Positions 19,075-28,223 of a stretch of 64,000 nt of DNA are shown in pieces. Under the pieces are notes generated by a model. That model saw only the letters and a list, made by a program, of their open reading frames with translations. It was not told where the DNA came from and made no database searches. The DNA lies in the NCBI RefSeq assembly GCF_035645195.1, contig NZ_DASQNA010000018.1, positions 62,001-126,000 on the forward strand, written 5' to 3'. Source of the stretch: Paenibacillus sp. GTDB lineage: Bacteria; Bacillota; Bacilli; Paenibacillales; YIM-B00363. The translations under genes were made by a program, and so were the position numbers. Within the stretch, counting starts at the first letter, position 1, and each line of letters begins with the position of its first letter.

Positions 19075-20100
19075 ATGTGGGACGCCGTGCTTCAATGGCT
19101 GCCGGGCAGCGTTCGCGCCGTCCTGGGGCGCGTGAGCGGCGAATGGCCGGATCGCGCCGAAGAAATCCGCATCCGCGAAGGGCGGCCGCTCGAGCTCGTC
19201 GCGTCGAACGATTACGCGTTCGTCGGACCCGACGGACGGACGACCCGGCAGCCGGAGGGCGCCTTCCGCCCCTCCCGCGACGATTGCCTGAAGCTGCTCG
19301 ACCGGGTGACGAACCATTCCGTCTACACGATGGAGGAGCAGCTGCGGCGCGGGTACATCACCGTCCCGGGAGGGCACCGGATCGGTCTCTCCGGCCGGGC
19401 GGTGCTCGATCGGGGCGCGATCCGGACGCTGCAGCAGATCGGCGGCTTCAACGTCCGGATCGCCCGCGAAGCGCGCGGGTGCGCGGCGGGCGTCGTCCCG
19501 CTGCTGTGGAACGCCGAAGCGCGGCGGCCGCATCATACGCTCATCGTCTCGCCGCCGCAGCGCGGCAAGACGACGCTGCTCCGGGACGCGGCCCGCCTGC
19601 TGTCCGCCGGAGGATGGGCGGACGGCGCGGGGTTCGGCGGCGAACGGGCGGACCGGGCGCGCAAAGTCGGCATCGTCGACGAGCGTTCGGAAATCGCGGC
19701 GCTCGTCGACGGCCGGCCGTCGTTCGACGTCGGGCCGCGGACGGACGTGCTGGACGGCTGTCCGAAGGCGGAAGGGATGATGCTGATGATCCGCGCGATG
19801 TCGCCGGAGGTGCTCGTCGTCGACGAGCTCGGCCGCCCCGAGGACGCCGAAGCGGTGCTCGAGGCGCTGCACGCCGGCATCGCCGTTCTCGCCACGGCGC
19901 ACGGCCGCGACTTGGCCGACGTCCGCGGGCGCCCGTCGCTCGCCCCGCTGTTCGAGGCGAAGGTGTTCGGGCGGATCGTGACGCTGACGCCGAGCGGTCC
20001 GACGGGCGCGGTGCTGGACGTTCGGGACGCGGAAGGCCGCAGGCTGGAAGCGCCGCCGGCCCGGCCGGTAAACATTCGCGGCTTGGGGGGCTCGACATGA
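19075..20100 (+). CDS. spoIIIAA: Stage III sporulation protein AA (secretion ATPase)
   Basis: 341-residue cytoplasmic ATPase related to type II/IV secretion ATPases. It powers the SpoIIIA-SpoIIQ channel between mother cell and forespore. Walker A (PPQRGKTTLLRD) is near 160-170, Walker B (EVLVVDELG) near 246-253, and the sensor segment ATAHGRDLADVRGRP follows. ATG 19075 has GGAGG upstream; an in-frame frame extension to 19006 has none. First gene of an eight-gene operon from a sigma-E promoter. Confidence 0.95.
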   Translation: MWDAVLQWLPGSVRAVLGRVSGEWPDRAEEIRIREGRPLELVASNDYAFVGPDGRTTRQPEGAFRPSRDDCLKLLDRVTNHSVYTMEEQLRRGYITVPGGHRIGLSGRAVLDRGAIRTLQQIGGFNVRIAREARGCAAGVVPLLWNAEARRPHHTLIVSPPQRGKTTLLRDAARLLSAGGWADGAGFGGERADRARKVGIVDERSEIAALVDGRPSFDVGPRTDVLDGCPKAEGMMLMIRAMSPEVLVVDELGRPEDAEAVLEALHAGIAVLATAHGRDLADVRGRPSLAPLFEAKVFGRIVTLTPSGPTGAVLDVRDAEGRRLEAPPARPVNIRGLGGST

Positions 20101-20101
20101 C

Positions 20102-20623
20102 ATGCTGAAGTGGATCGGCGCGACGATCATCTTGGCCGCGGGCACGGCGTACGGCTTCGCGCAGGCGTCGCGATACATGCGGCGGCCGAAGGAGCTGCGC
20201 CAGCTCGGCGCGGCGCTCGGCACGCTCGAATCCGAGATCGTGTACGGGGTCTCGCCGCTCCCGGACGCGCTCGCGCGCGTCGCGTCGACGGCGCCTCCGC
20301 CGATCTCGCGCCTCTTCGCCGAAGCGGCGGCGCGCATGCGCGACAACGCCGCGGAGCGGACCGCCGGCGAATGCTGGAGCGACGCGATCCGCGCGGAGGC
20401 GTCGCGCACGGCGCTGCGGGAGCCCGAGCTCGCTTCGCTGCTCGCGCTCGCCCCGACGCTCGGACTGACCGATCGGGAGGACCAGGCGAAGCACTTGCGC
20501 CTCGCGATCGCCCAGCTTCGGACGGAGGAAGAAACGGCGAGGGACGAGGCGGCGCGGTTCGGAAAGATGTGGAAAAGCTTAGGCGCCTTACTGGCAGCAT
20601 TGATCGTTATTTTAATGTATTGA
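20102..20623 (+). CDS. spoIIIAB: Stage III sporulation protein AB
   Basis: 173 residues: a membrane anchor at the N-terminus (4-22), an alpha-helical domain resembling GspF-type components, and a second membrane segment at the very C-terminus (155-173). The motif RRPKELRQLGAALGTLESEIVYG is family-typical. It begins one base after the spoIIIAA stop. Confidence 0.92.
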   Translation: MLKWIGATIILAAGTAYGFAQASRYMRRPKELRQLGAALGTLESEIVYGVSPLPDALARVASTAPPPISRLFAEAAARMRDNAAERTAGECWSDAIRAEASRTALREPELASLLALAPTLGLTDREDQAKHLRLAIAQLRTEEETARDEAARFGKMWKSLGALLAALIVILMY

Positions 20624-20636
20624 GGATGGTGCTCGG

Positions 20637-20840
20637 ATGAACGAGGATGTCAACTCCGTCTTTCTGATCGCCGCCGTCGGCATCATCGTCGCCATGATTC
20701 ATACCGTCTTAAAGCAGATGGGGAAAGAGGATTTCGCGCATTGGGTGACGTTAGTCGGCTTCGTCGTGGTGCTGTTTATGGTCATTCGAAAACTGGATCA
20801 ACTGTTCCAAGAAATTAAAACGATCTTTTTGTTTCAATAG
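20637..20840 (+). CDS. spoIIIAC: Stage III sporulation protein AC
   Basis: 67 residues, two membrane helices, matching the short SpoIIIAC family. The KQMGKEDFAHWVTLVGF loop is characteristic. It is a membrane component of the SpoIIIA channel. Spaced 13 bp from spoIIIAB and followed at once by spoIIIAD. Confidence 0.95.
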   Translation: MNEDVNSVFLIAAVGIIVAMIHTVLKQMGKEDFAHWVTLVGFVVVLFMVIRKLDQLFQEIKTIFLFQ

Positions 20841-20852
20841 GCGGTGGCCGCC

Positions 20853-21242
20853 GTGGATATGATCCAAATCGTCGGCTTCGGCCTGATCGCGACCGTGCTC
20901 ATCTTGATCGTCAAGGAGCAGAAGGCGATGGTCGCCTTCCTGCTCGCCGCCTTCGCCGGCATCGTCATTTTCCTCGCCCTGATCGACAAAATTTCGGAAA
21001 TCATCGCGATGCTCGAGCGGCTGGCGGATCAATCGAACGTGAACATGGTGTTTTTCCAAACGATATTGAAAATTATCGGCATCGCGTATATCGCGGAATT
21101 CGGAGCGCAGGTCGTGCGGGACGCCGGACAGGAGGCGATCGCCTCGAAAATCGAACTGGCCGGCAAGGTGCTTATTATGGTGCTCGCCATACCGATCATT
21201 TCGGTCATCGTCGAAACCGTCATGAAGCTGATGCCGGCATGA
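20853..21242 (+). CDS. spoIIIAD: Stage III sporulation protein AD
   Basis: 129 residues, four membrane segments, homologous in layout to SpoIIIAC plus an extra hairpin. GTG 20853 is favoured because GGCGGTGG lies five bases upstream and the product starts DMIQIVGFGL as in relatives; GTG 20844 would add three residues. Membrane part of the SpoIIIA channel. Confidence 0.93.
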   Translation: MDMIQIVGFGLIATVLILIVKEQKAMVAFLLAAFAGIVIFLALIDKISEIIAMLERLADQSNVNMVFFQTILKIIGIAYIAEFGAQVVRDAGQEAIASKIELAGKVLIMVLAIPIISVIVETVMKLMPA

Positions 21243-21282
21243 CCCGCAGCGCTCCGCCGCGGCGGCAGAAAGGGGGATTACC

Positions 21283-22413
21283 GTGTCGGCAACCGCATCG
21301 CCGAGCGCCGGCGGCGCCGGCGCGGTCGAGGAATGGGTGAAGGCGCAAACCGAAATCGTGCGCACGGACGAGGTTTCGAAGTATTGGGACACCTTGATGA
21401 GGCAGTACGGCGGATGGTTTCCGAACGGAAACCCGTCGTTCCAAGAAGCGCTCATGCCGGGCGGCGACGGGTTCCAGTTGTCCGATCTCGCGACGGGGCT
21501 CTTGCAGTTCATGCTGCACGAGGTTTTCGTCAACGGCAAGCTGCTCGCGATGATCGTCATCTTGACGGTGTTCAGCATCGTGCTGGAGACGCTCCAGAGC
21601 GCCTTCGAGAAAACGACGGTGAGCAAAATCGCGTACGCCATCTCGTATCTGGTCATCGTGGTGCTGGCGATCAACAGCTTCCGGATCGGCATCGATTACG
21701 CGCAGGCCGCGATATCGGACATGATTCATTTCATGACGGCGATGATGCCGCTCCTGATGACGATGCTGGCTTCGATGGGCAACGTCGCGACGGTGTCGAT
21801 CCTGCACCCGCTCATCGTGTTCATGATTCATACGGTGGGCAATCTCGTCCATTTTTTTATCTTCCCGCTGCTGTTTTTCTCCGCCGTTTTACATATCGTG
21901 TCGACGCTGACCGACAAGTACAAGGTGACGCAGCTCGCGCAGCTGCTGCGGACGGTAGCGATCGGCACGCTGACGGTGTCGCTGACCGTGTTCCTCGGCG
22001 TCATCTCGGTGCAGGGAGCGACGGGAAGCGTCACGGACGGCGTGGCGCTGAAAACGGCGAAATACGTGGCCGGCAACTTCGTGCCCGTCGTCGGGCGCAT
22101 GTTCTCCGAAACGACGGACACGGTGCTCAGCGCTTCGCTCCTTATGAAGAACGCTATCGGGCTCGCCGGCGTCGTCATCGTCGTCCTGCTCGCGGCGTTC
22201 CCGGCGCTCAAAATTTTGGCGCTGGCGTTCATTTACGGCCTGGCCGCGGCGCTGCTCCAGCCGCTCGGCGATTCGCCGGTCATCGTATGCCTGCAGACGA
22301 TCGGCAAGAGCATGACGTTCGTGTTCGCGGCGCTCGCCACGGTCAGCCTGATGTTCTTCCTCGCGATCACGATCCTGATCGCCGCCGGCAACGCGACGGT
22401 GATGATGCGATGA
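21283..22413 (+). CDS. spoIIIAE: Stage III sporulation protein AE
   Basis: 376-residue polytopic membrane protein, the largest SpoIIIA subunit. From WVKAQTEIVRTDEV onward it is collinear with B. subtilis SpoIIIAE, including IVSTLTDKYKVTQLAQLLR and LGVISVQGATGSVTDG. Unlike that protein it lacks an N-terminal signal peptide: GTG 21283, with AAAGGGGG six bases upstream, leads into SATASPSAGGAGAVEE, and no upstream in-frame start exists. Confidence 0.93.
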   Translation: MSATASPSAGGAGAVEEWVKAQTEIVRTDEVSKYWDTLMRQYGGWFPNGNPSFQEALMPGGDGFQLSDLATGLLQFMLHEVFVNGKLLAMIVILTVFSIVLETLQSAFEKTTVSKIAYAISYLVIVVLAINSFRIGIDYAQAAISDMIHFMTAMMPLLMTMLASMGNVATVSILHPLIVFMIHTVGNLVHFFIFPLLFFSAVLHIVSTLTDKYKVTQLAQLLRTVAIGTLTVSLTVFLGVISVQGATGSVTDGVALKTAKYVAGNFVPVVGRMFSETTDTVLSASLLMKNAIGLAGVVIVVLLAAFPALKILALAFIYGLAAALLQPLGDSPVIVCLQTIGKSMTFVFAALATVSLMFFLAITILIAAGNATVMMR

Positions 22414-22441
22414 AGCGGTCACGAAAGGGGGCGGCGGCGGC

Positions 22442-23257
22442 ATGATGGAGGCGTTGGCCGGATGGCTCAAGCAAATTATTCTCGTCGTGCTGCTCGCGAC
22501 GTTCATCGATTTGCTGCTGCCGAACCGGACGATGCAGCGGTACGTCAAACTCGTCGTCTCCTTGTTCATCTTGATGACGATTTTGAGTCCGGTGCTGCAG
22601 CTGCTCGGGTCGAACGCGAATGTGCGCATGTTGGCCGCCTCCGTGGAAGGCTGGTCGATCGACGGTTCGACGCGGCCCCCGTCGGGGTCGGGGGGCGGAC
22701 CGGCGGCCGGGACGTCGATTCCCGCGCTCGGCGAAGTGCTCGCCGAAGGCGAAGCGCTCGAGCAGAGGCGCAACGCACAGTCGCTCGAGCTGCTGGCGGC
22801 GCGGCTCGAGTCGATGGTCGCGGATCACGTCCGCGAGCAGCACGGCTACGACGCATCGGCGAAAGCGGCGCTCGAGCTGGACCGCGACGGCATGCCCGTC
22901 CTCCGCTCGATCCGGATCCGGCTCGGCGCCGCGCTGCCGGAAGCGGGGGGCGCCGAGAACGCCGGCGCCGAGGCGGAGGACGGCCGCATCGCGGAGGTGC
23001 GCATCGAGCCGGTCGAGATCGAACCGGTGCGCATCGAACCGATCGCCCCTTCGGAGCCGGCGCAGCCCGCCGCGTCGCCGCGGTCTGCAACCGCGGCGGA
23101 GAGTGCGCCGGGGGCGGCGACCGACAAGACGCGGCGAGAGATCGCGGCGTCCGTGGCGAAGGCGTGGGGCCTGCCGGCGGCGAAGGTCATCGTCGAAGCG
23201 GTCGAAGCGTCCGGAGCTCGGGACGATAACGAAGCGGCGTCGCCGCGAAGGGGGTGA
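22442..23257 (+). CDS. spoIIIAF: Stage III sporulation protein AF
   Basis: 271 residues: two N-terminal membrane helices (about 8-24 and 32-52) and a long Glu/Ala/Pro-rich extracellular part ending in a ring-building-motif-like fold (KVIVEAVEASG). The N-terminus WLKQIILVVLLATFIDLLLPN is diagnostic. The Ala/Pro/Glu-rich insert at about 180-225 makes it longer than B. subtilis SpoIIIAF (206). Overlaps the next gene. Confidence 0.92.
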   Translation: MMEALAGWLKQIILVVLLATFIDLLLPNRTMQRYVKLVVSLFILMTILSPVLQLLGSNANVRMLAASVEGWSIDGSTRPPSGSGGGPAAGTSIPALGEVLAEGEALEQRRNAQSLELLAARLESMVADHVREQHGYDASAKAALELDRDGMPVLRSIRIRLGAALPEAGGAENAGAEAEDGRIAEVRIEPVEIEPVRIEPIAPSEPAQPAASPRSATAAESAPGAATDKTRREIAASVAKAWGLPAAKVIVEAVEASGARDDNEAASPRRG

Positions 23258-23262
23258 GGCGA

Positions 23263-23898
23263 ATGGCGAAGTGGTGGAGGGCGCTCGAGGAGCGGTTCGG
23301 CGGCGCGCCGGAAGGGAGGCCTCGGGGCAATACGTTCCGATGGCTGCTTATCGCCGTCGGCGTCGGCGCGGTGTTCATGATTCTGAACACGTACATGGCG
23401 GTAGAGGAGGTGCAGCCGTACGACGGCGGGCAGCGCAGCGCGGAGGCCGAAACGCCGCCGGGCGGCGACGTCGCCGCCTTCGGAAGCGGCGCCGCGAAGG
23501 AATCGAAATTCGCGGCGTACGAGTCGGCTTACGAAGACGAGCTGAAGGAGATTTTGGAGAAGCTCGTCGGCGTCGGCGAAGTGAGCGTGCTCGTGACGAT
23601 CGAGGCGACCGAGGAAATCGTCGCGGAGCGGAACGTGAGCGAATCTCAGCAGACGACGACCGAGCGCGACTCGAACGGAGCCAATCGGCACATCACGCAA
23701 ACGACGCGAAGCGGGGAAATCGTTCTGTACGAGCAAGGGCCGATCGTCCGCAAGACGATCAAGCCGCACATCCGCGGGGTGTTCATCGTCGCAGAGGGCG
23801 CGGAGAACGCGACCGTCAAAAAGATGATGATCGAAGCGGTCGAACGGGGCCTCGGCGTGCCGCCCCATAAAATATCCATCGCACCGAGCAAGAGGTAA
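23263..23898 (+). CDS. spoIIIAG: Stage III sporulation protein AG
   Basis: 211 residues: short cytoplasmic basic N-terminus, one membrane helix (about 27-47) and an outer domain with the ring-building motif seen as LVTIEATEEIVAERN and IRGVFIVAEGAENATVKKMMIEAVERGLGV. SpoIIIAG forms the large ring of the mother cell-forespore channel. ATG 23263 is used (GGGGGTGAGG upstream); GTG 23254 is possible. Confidence 0.93.
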   Translation: MAKWWRALEERFGGAPEGRPRGNTFRWLLIAVGVGAVFMILNTYMAVEEVQPYDGGQRSAEAETPPGGDVAAFGSGAAKESKFAAYESAYEDELKEILEKLVGVGEVSVLVTIEATEEIVAERNVSESQQTTTERDSNGANRHITQTTRSGEIVLYEQGPIVRKTIKPHIRGVFIVAEGAENATVKKMMIEAVERGLGVPPHKISIAPSKR

Positions 23899-23961
23899 CA
23901 AGGCCGATACCGGCGTTCCCATATTTTCAAAATTCAGATGAGCGCAAGGAGGAAATGAAAC

Positions 23962-24705
23962 ATGAACACGAGAAGACAAACGGTGTGGCTCGTATCGATG
24001 CTGGGGTTGATGGTCGTCCTGTCCGCATATTACCTGTTTACCGACGAAGCGGATCAAATTCCGGTGAACACGGAGCAGACGGCGGAGACGGAGATCGTGG
24101 TCGAAGGCGTAGGCATGATGGATCCGACGGCGGCGCAGCAAAGCGTGTCGATCGAAAACATCGCGACGATCGAAGAAGGCGAAGCGGCGGAAGGCGGTAC
24201 GACGACGGAAGGCGAAACGGCGGAAGGCGGAACGACGACGGAAGGCGAAACGACGGACGGCGCCTCGGCGAACGCGGAGAGCGAAGCGGCGGAGACGACG
24301 GGCGAAGCGGTCACGAACGAGCAGGTGCTCGAGCAGGTGGCGAACCAGAGCGGCGCCGACGCGATCACGGCGATGCAAATCGAGCGCGACTCGCAGTTCT
24401 CGAAGCGCTTCGAGGAGCTGACGGCGCAAATGACGAACGAAGAAGCGACGGAAGAGCAAATCGCGGAAGCGGCGAACCGCCAGAACGCCCTCATGGATCT
24501 CGAAACGAAGATGATCGCGCTCGAGGAAAAGCTGCTCGCCGACTACGAGAACGTCGCGGTCATGTACGACGAAGCGAAGGAGCACTTCACGGTTCACGTC
24601 TCGGCGGCGCAGCTCGAGAAGAGCGAGGCGGTGTCGATCGTGACCGAAGCGATGAAGGATCTCGGCATCGCGATCCATCAAATCACCGTCAAGCTGTACA
24701 ACTAA
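23962..24705 (+). CDS. spoIIIAH: Stage III sporulation protein AH
   Basis: 247 residues: one membrane anchor (9-27), an acidic Thr/Glu/Gly-rich linker (about 60-115), and a C-terminal ring-building domain (about 125-247) that in B. subtilis binds forespore SpoIIQ. The linker contains two near-identical copies of EGGTTTEGET, encoded by a short tandem DNA repeat at about 24189-24250. GGAGG lies upstream of ATG 23962. Last gene of spoIIIA. Confidence 0.93.
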   Translation: MNTRRQTVWLVSMLGLMVVLSAYYLFTDEADQIPVNTEQTAETEIVVEGVGMMDPTAAQQSVSIENIATIEEGEAAEGGTTTEGETAEGGTTTEGETTDGASANAESEAAETTGEAVTNEQVLEQVANQSGADAITAMQIERDSQFSKRFEELTAQMTNEEATEEQIAEAANRQNALMDLETKMIALEEKLLADYENVAVMYDEAKEHFTVHVSAAQLEKSEAVSIVTEAMKDLGIAIHQITVKLYN

Positions 24706-24752
24706 GATATGAAGTAACGAAATCGGCCAGCGGCGCGGGATACAAACGGCTG

Positions 24753-24777
24753 GAGCCCGGGGAAACTGGGCTCTTTC
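24753..24777 (+). terminator. Putative terminator after spoIIIAH
   Basis: GAGCCC pairs with GGGCTC across a nine-base loop, followed by TTTCC; modest T-run. Confidence 0.6.
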
Positions 24778-24790
24778 CATTTACTTCTTT

Positions 24791-24801
24791 TGTGGTATAA
24801 T
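24791..24801 (+). promoter_or_regulatory. Extended -10 promoter element of accBC
   Basis: TGTGGTATAAT, an extended -10 (TGnTATAAT-like), lies 84 bp before accB. No good -35 box is seen. Confidence 0.5.
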
Positions 24802-24884
24802 TACAACGTCGCTTTGCGGCCTGAAACAAGCCGTACCGCGCGGCGCCGCGAAGATTTAACCGCTTGAGGAGATGACGCACGACA

Positions 24885-25367
24885 ATGTACAAACTTAACG
24901 AGATCAAAGAACTTATCAAATTGGTAGACAGCACTTCCATACAGCAGCTCGATATCGAAATCGAGAGCGGCAAGATCAGCATCCGCAAGGCTGACGCAGG
25001 CGCCGCCCAATTCGTAGCGGCGCAGCCCGCAGCGGCGCCCGTCCAGCCCGCGTTCGTTCCGGCTCCGGCCGCGCCGCAGGCTCCGGCCGCAGCGGTCGCC
25101 GCAAGCGCGGAAGCCGACGCCAAAGCGGACCTGCACCAAATCACTTCCCCGATGGTCGGCACGTTCTATTCCGCGCCGTCGCCGGGCGCGCCAAGCTTCG
25201 TCAAAGTCGGCGACATCGTGAACGAGAAGACGGTCGTCTGCATCGTGGAAGCGATGAAGCTGATGAACGAGATCGAAGCGGAAGTGAACGGTCAAATCGT
25301 CGAAGTGTTGGTAGAGAACGGCCAATTGGTCGAGTACGGGCAGCCGCTCTTCTTGGTGAAACGGTAA
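24885..25367 (+). CDS. accB: Acetyl-CoA carboxylase biotin carboxyl carrier protein
   Basis: 160 residues: N-terminal helix, an Ala/Pro-rich flexible linker (40-80) and the biotinyl domain. The EAMKLMNE motif carries the biotinylated lysine K125. It carries carboxyl between AccC and the transferase for fatty acid synthesis. GAGGAG precedes ATG 24885. accC follows by 24 bp in the same operon, as in Bacillus downstream of spoIIIA. Confidence 0.97.
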   Translation: MYKLNEIKELIKLVDSTSIQQLDIEIESGKISIRKADAGAAQFVAAQPAAAPVQPAFVPAPAAPQAPAAAVAASAEADAKADLHQITSPMVGTFYSAPSPGAPSFVKVGDIVNEKTVVCIVEAMKLMNEIEAEVNGQIVEVLVENGQLVEYGQPLFLVKR

Positions 25368-25391
25368 GCGCGACAACGGGAGGAAATACGG

Positions 25392-26735
25392 ATGAAGTTT
25401 CACAAAGTGCTGGTCGCGAACCGCGGCGAAATCGCCGTTCGGATCATTCGCGCCTGCAGGGAACTCGGCATAACGTCGGTAGCGGTGTATTCGGAGGCCG
25501 ATCGCGACGCGCTTCACGTTCGCCTCGCGGACGAAGCGTACTGCATCGGGCCGGTTTCGTCGAAAGACAGCTATTTGAACTTGGCAAACATCATGAGCGT
25601 GGCGACGCTGACCGGCGCGGACGCGATTCACCCGGGTTACGGGTTCCTCGCCGAGAACGCGGACTTCGCGGAAATTTGCGAACGCTGCAACGTCGTCTTC
25701 ATCGGGCCGTCCCCGGACGCGATCTCGAAGATGGGCGACAAGTCGGTGGCGAAGCAGACGATGCGCGACGCGGGCGTACCGGTCATTCCGGGCTCCGTCG
25801 GCCTTGTCGAAACGGTGGAGGACGCGGTTTCGATCGCGCGCGACATCGGCTACCCGGTCATTATCAAGGCGACCGCGGGCGGCGGGGGCAAAGGCATCCG
25901 TCTCGCCATGAACGAGGAAGAGCTCATTCAAGGCATCACGGCGGCGCAGCAGGAAGCTCAGAAGGCGTTCGGCAACGGCGGCGTGTATTTGGAAAAATAT
26001 TTGACCGGCATGAAGCACGTCGAGATTCAAATTCTCGCCGACAAGCACGGCAACGTCGTGCATTTGGGCGAACGGGACTGCTCCGTGCAGCGCCGCCGCC
26101 AGAAGCTCGTCGAGGAGGCGCCTTGCCCGGTGCTGTCCCCGGACGTTCGCCAGCGCATGGGCGAAGCCGCGGTGCGGGCCGCGCGGGCCGTCGATTACGC
26201 CGGCGCCGGTACGCTCGAGTTTTTGCTCGGGCCGGACGGTCAATTTTATTTCATGGAAATGAACACGCGCATTCAGGTCGAGCATCCGGTAACCGAGATG
26301 GTGACCGGCGTCGACATCATTAAGGAAATGATCAGCGTGGCCGAAGGGCATCCGCTCAGCTTCCGCCAGGAGGATGTCGAGATCGAAGGCCATGCCATCG
26401 AATGCCGCATCAACGCGGAAGACCCGTCCAAGAACTTCATGCCATCGGCGGGCAAGATCGGCTTCTATTTGCCGCCGGGCGGCGTCGGGGTGCGCGTCGA
26501 CAGCGCGGCGTATCCGGGCTATACGATTCCGCCGCATTACGATTCGATGATCGCGAAGCTCATCGTATGGGGCGCGAACCGCGAGGAAGCGATCGCGCGC
26601 ATGAAGCGGGCGCTCGGGGAATTCGCGATCGACGGCGTGCATACGACGATTCCGTTCCATTCGAAGCTGATGGATCACCCGAAATTCCGACAAGGCGATT
26701 TCGACATCAAGTTTCTGGAAGAGTACGAAGTATAA
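25392..26735 (+). CDS. accC: Biotin carboxylase
   Basis: 447-residue ATP-grasp enzyme that carboxylates biotin on AccB. ATP-binding glycine loop GGGGKGIR (about 160-167), catalytic [12 protein letters not shown] and [14 protein letters not shown] segments are intact. Start ATG 25392 with GGGAGG. Standard length. Confidence 0.97.
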   Translation: MKFHKVLVANRGEIAVRIIRACRELGITSVAVYSEADRDALHVRLADEAYCIGPVSSKDSYLNLANIMSVATLTGADAIHPGYGFLAENADFAEICERCNVVFIGPSPDAISKMGDKSVAKQTMRDAGVPVIPGSVGLVETVEDAVSIARDIGYPVIIKATAGGGGKGIRLAMNEEELIQGITAAQQEAQKAFGNGGVYLEKYLTGMKHVEIQILADKHGNVVHLGERDCSVQRRRQKLVEEAPCPVLSPDVRQRMGEAAVRAARAVDYAGAGTLEFLLGPDGQFYFMEMNTRIQVEHPVTEMVTGVDIIKEMISVAEGHPLSFRQEDVEIEGHAIECRINAEDPSKNFMPSAGKIGFYLPPGGVGVRVDSAAYPGYTIPPHYDSMIAKLIVWGANREEAIARMKRALGEFAIDGVHTTIPFHSKLMDHPKFRQGDFDIKFLEEYEV

Positions 26736-26775
26736 GCTTGGCGCGTATAGGACATACCGCCCGTTTTTCATAGGT

Positions 26776-26804
26776 TTGTCATAATTTTGGGCGGGTGGTA
26801 TAGT
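26776..26804 (+). promoter_or_regulatory. Promoter of the Asp23-like gene
   Basis: TTGTCA (26776-26781) and TATAGT (26799-26804) with a 17-bp spacer; TG precedes the -10. Confidence 0.75.
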
Positions 26805-26837
26805 TATTACTATAAGACAAGGGGAGGATGATCGATA

Positions 26838-27251
26838 ATGAACACGATTGCCCCGGAATTCGCCAAGACCGAGATGGGGAGCATTCAGATCGCTCCGGAG
26901 GTCATTGAGATTATCGCCGGCCTCGCCACGATCGAGGTGGACGGCGTCACCGGCATGAGCGGCGGATTCGCCAGCGGCGTTGCGGAACTGCTCGGTCGGA
27001 AAAATTTGTCCAAGGGCGTCAAAGTGGAAGTGGGCCAGCGCGAGGCGGCGGTCGACGTATCGGTCGTCATCGAGTACGGGCGCCGCATTCCGGAAGTCGC
27101 CGCCGAAGTGCAGGCGAACGTGAAGCACGCGATTCAATCCATGACCGGGCTGAACGTCGTCGAAGTGAACGTACATATTCACGACGTCATGTTCAAGGGC
27201 CAGGAACGGCTTGAAGAAGAAGAGGGTACCGTCGTTTCCCGCGTGAAATAA
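26838..27251 (+). CDS. yqhY: Asp23/Gls24 family envelope stress protein YqhY
   Basis: 137 residues of the Asp23/Gls24 fold, a membrane-associated cytoplasmic family bound by AmaP. Conserved stretch GVTGMSGG and the VEVNVHIHDV segment are present. In B. subtilis yqhY follows accBC and influences acetyl-CoA carboxylase; the same order here supports that link. It has its own promoter and a strong terminator. Confidence 0.92.
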   Translation: MNTIAPEFAKTEMGSIQIAPEVIEIIAGLATIEVDGVTGMSGGFASGVAELLGRKNLSKGVKVEVGQREAAVDVSVVIEYGRRIPEVAAEVQANVKHAIQSMTGLNVVEVNVHIHDVMFKGQERLEEEEGTVVSRVK

Positions 27252-27283
27252 TCGCGAACGGCCGCAAGCTGCGCGGTCAACCA

Positions 27284-27318
27284 GAAACCCCCCGACGAAC
27301 GCGTTCGGGGGTTTCCTC
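27284..27318 (+). terminator. Intrinsic terminator after yqhY
   Basis: GAAACCCCCCGA pairs with TCGGGGGTTTC around a CGAACGCGTTCG palindrome, with a short pyrimidine tail. Confidence 0.85.
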
Positions 27319-27366
27319 GTATGTCAGCGGCGGCAGGGATCGGAACATAAGGAGGAGCAGCATTTC

Positions 27367-27924
27367 ATGGGCAGAGTGGCCGACAAGTTTCTGTTGTTTC
27401 TATTCAGCATCGCCGTATTGATCGTATCCGGAACCGGCATCGTGCTGTCGCTCGGGTGGCTTGACCCGGCATTTTTCGAGACCTTCTTTGATGCCATGTA
27501 TATGCCGGGCTCGGCCCAATATGCCTCGATCGCGTTGTGCGTCGCGCTGTTTTTGCTGTCGATCCGATTTCTGTTCGTCTCTCTCCGGCGCAGCCGCGAG
27601 CGGTCGGGCTCGATCGATCAGCGGACGGAATTCGGCGACATCCGCATCTCGCTCGAGACGGTCGAAAATTTGGCGCTCAAGGCGGCGGGCCGGAGCCGCG
27701 GCGTGAAGGACCTCCGCGCGCGCGTGCGCGTCGACGAGAGCGGGCTGGACATTCAAATTCGCACCGTCATCGATGGCGAAACGTCGATTCCGCAGCTGAC
27801 GGAGGACATGCAGCGCAGCGTGAAAGAACATGTCGAGGAAATTACCGGCATTCCGGTGGCTCTGGTAACGGTGTACGTCGCCAACATCGTGCCGTCTCAA
27901 ACGTTCAAAGCTCGAGTGGAGTAG
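27367..27924 (+). CDS. amaP: Alkaline shock response membrane anchor protein AmaP
   Basis: 185 residues: two N-terminal membrane helices (about 10-32 and 52-72) followed by a cytoplasmic Asp23-like domain. AmaP tethers Asp23 proteins to the membrane, and its neighbour yqhY is such a partner. ATG 27367 follows GGAGGAG. The next gene is a DUF2273 protein, the usual third member of Asp23/AmaP clusters. Confidence 0.9.
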   Translation: MGRVADKFLLFLFSIAVLIVSGTGIVLSLGWLDPAFFETFFDAMYMPGSAQYASIALCVALFLLSIRFLFVSLRRSRERSGSIDQRTEFGDIRISLETVENLALKAAGRSRGVKDLRARVRVDESGLDIQIRTVIDGETSIPQLTEDMQRSVKEHVEEITGIPVALVTVYVANIVPSQTFKARVE

Positions 27925-27933
27925 GTGAGGCCG

Positions 27934-28179
27934 ATGTGGAAGCGTATCGCGGAATCGATCGCCGAGTGGGCCATGGCCGGGCGGGTCGGCCGCATCGTCG
28001 GCTCCGCGGCCGGAGTGCTCCTCGGGTTCGTATATTTGATTTGGGGGTTTTGGGATATGCTCGCGTTCGCGTTGATCGCCTTCGCGGGATATACGTTAGG
28101 TTTAAAATCGGACAATCGGGAAAAATGGGTGGATAGAAACGCCATCGCCCGATGGTTCACCGACAGATGGTATCGATGA
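27934..28179 (+). CDS. DUF2273 small membrane protein
   Basis: 81 residues with one or two membrane segments (about 20-55, GRIVGSAAGVLLGFVYLIWGFWDML) and a basic tail. The DUF2273 family co-occurs with AmaP and Asp23. ATG 27934 is chosen since GGTGAGG lies just upstream; GTG 27925 directly abuts the amaP stop. Function unknown. Confidence 0.85.
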   Translation: MWKRIAESIAEWAMAGRVGRIVGSAAGVLLGFVYLIWGFWDMLAFALIAFAGYTLGLKSDNREKWVDRNAIARWFTDRWYR

Positions 28180-28223
28180 ATCCCATGGTGTGGGATTTTT
28201 TCGTTAGGGAGGATGTTACGATT

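Noticed and set aside
22846-24780. 644-codon minus-strand open frame across spoIIIAF-AH
   Set aside because: Low-complexity Arg/Phe/Asp-rich translation opposite clear spoIIIA genes.
24801-27182. 793-codon open frame on the minus strand across accB, accC and yqhY
   Set aside because: Antisense shadow spanning three well-identified genes; composition is not protein-like.
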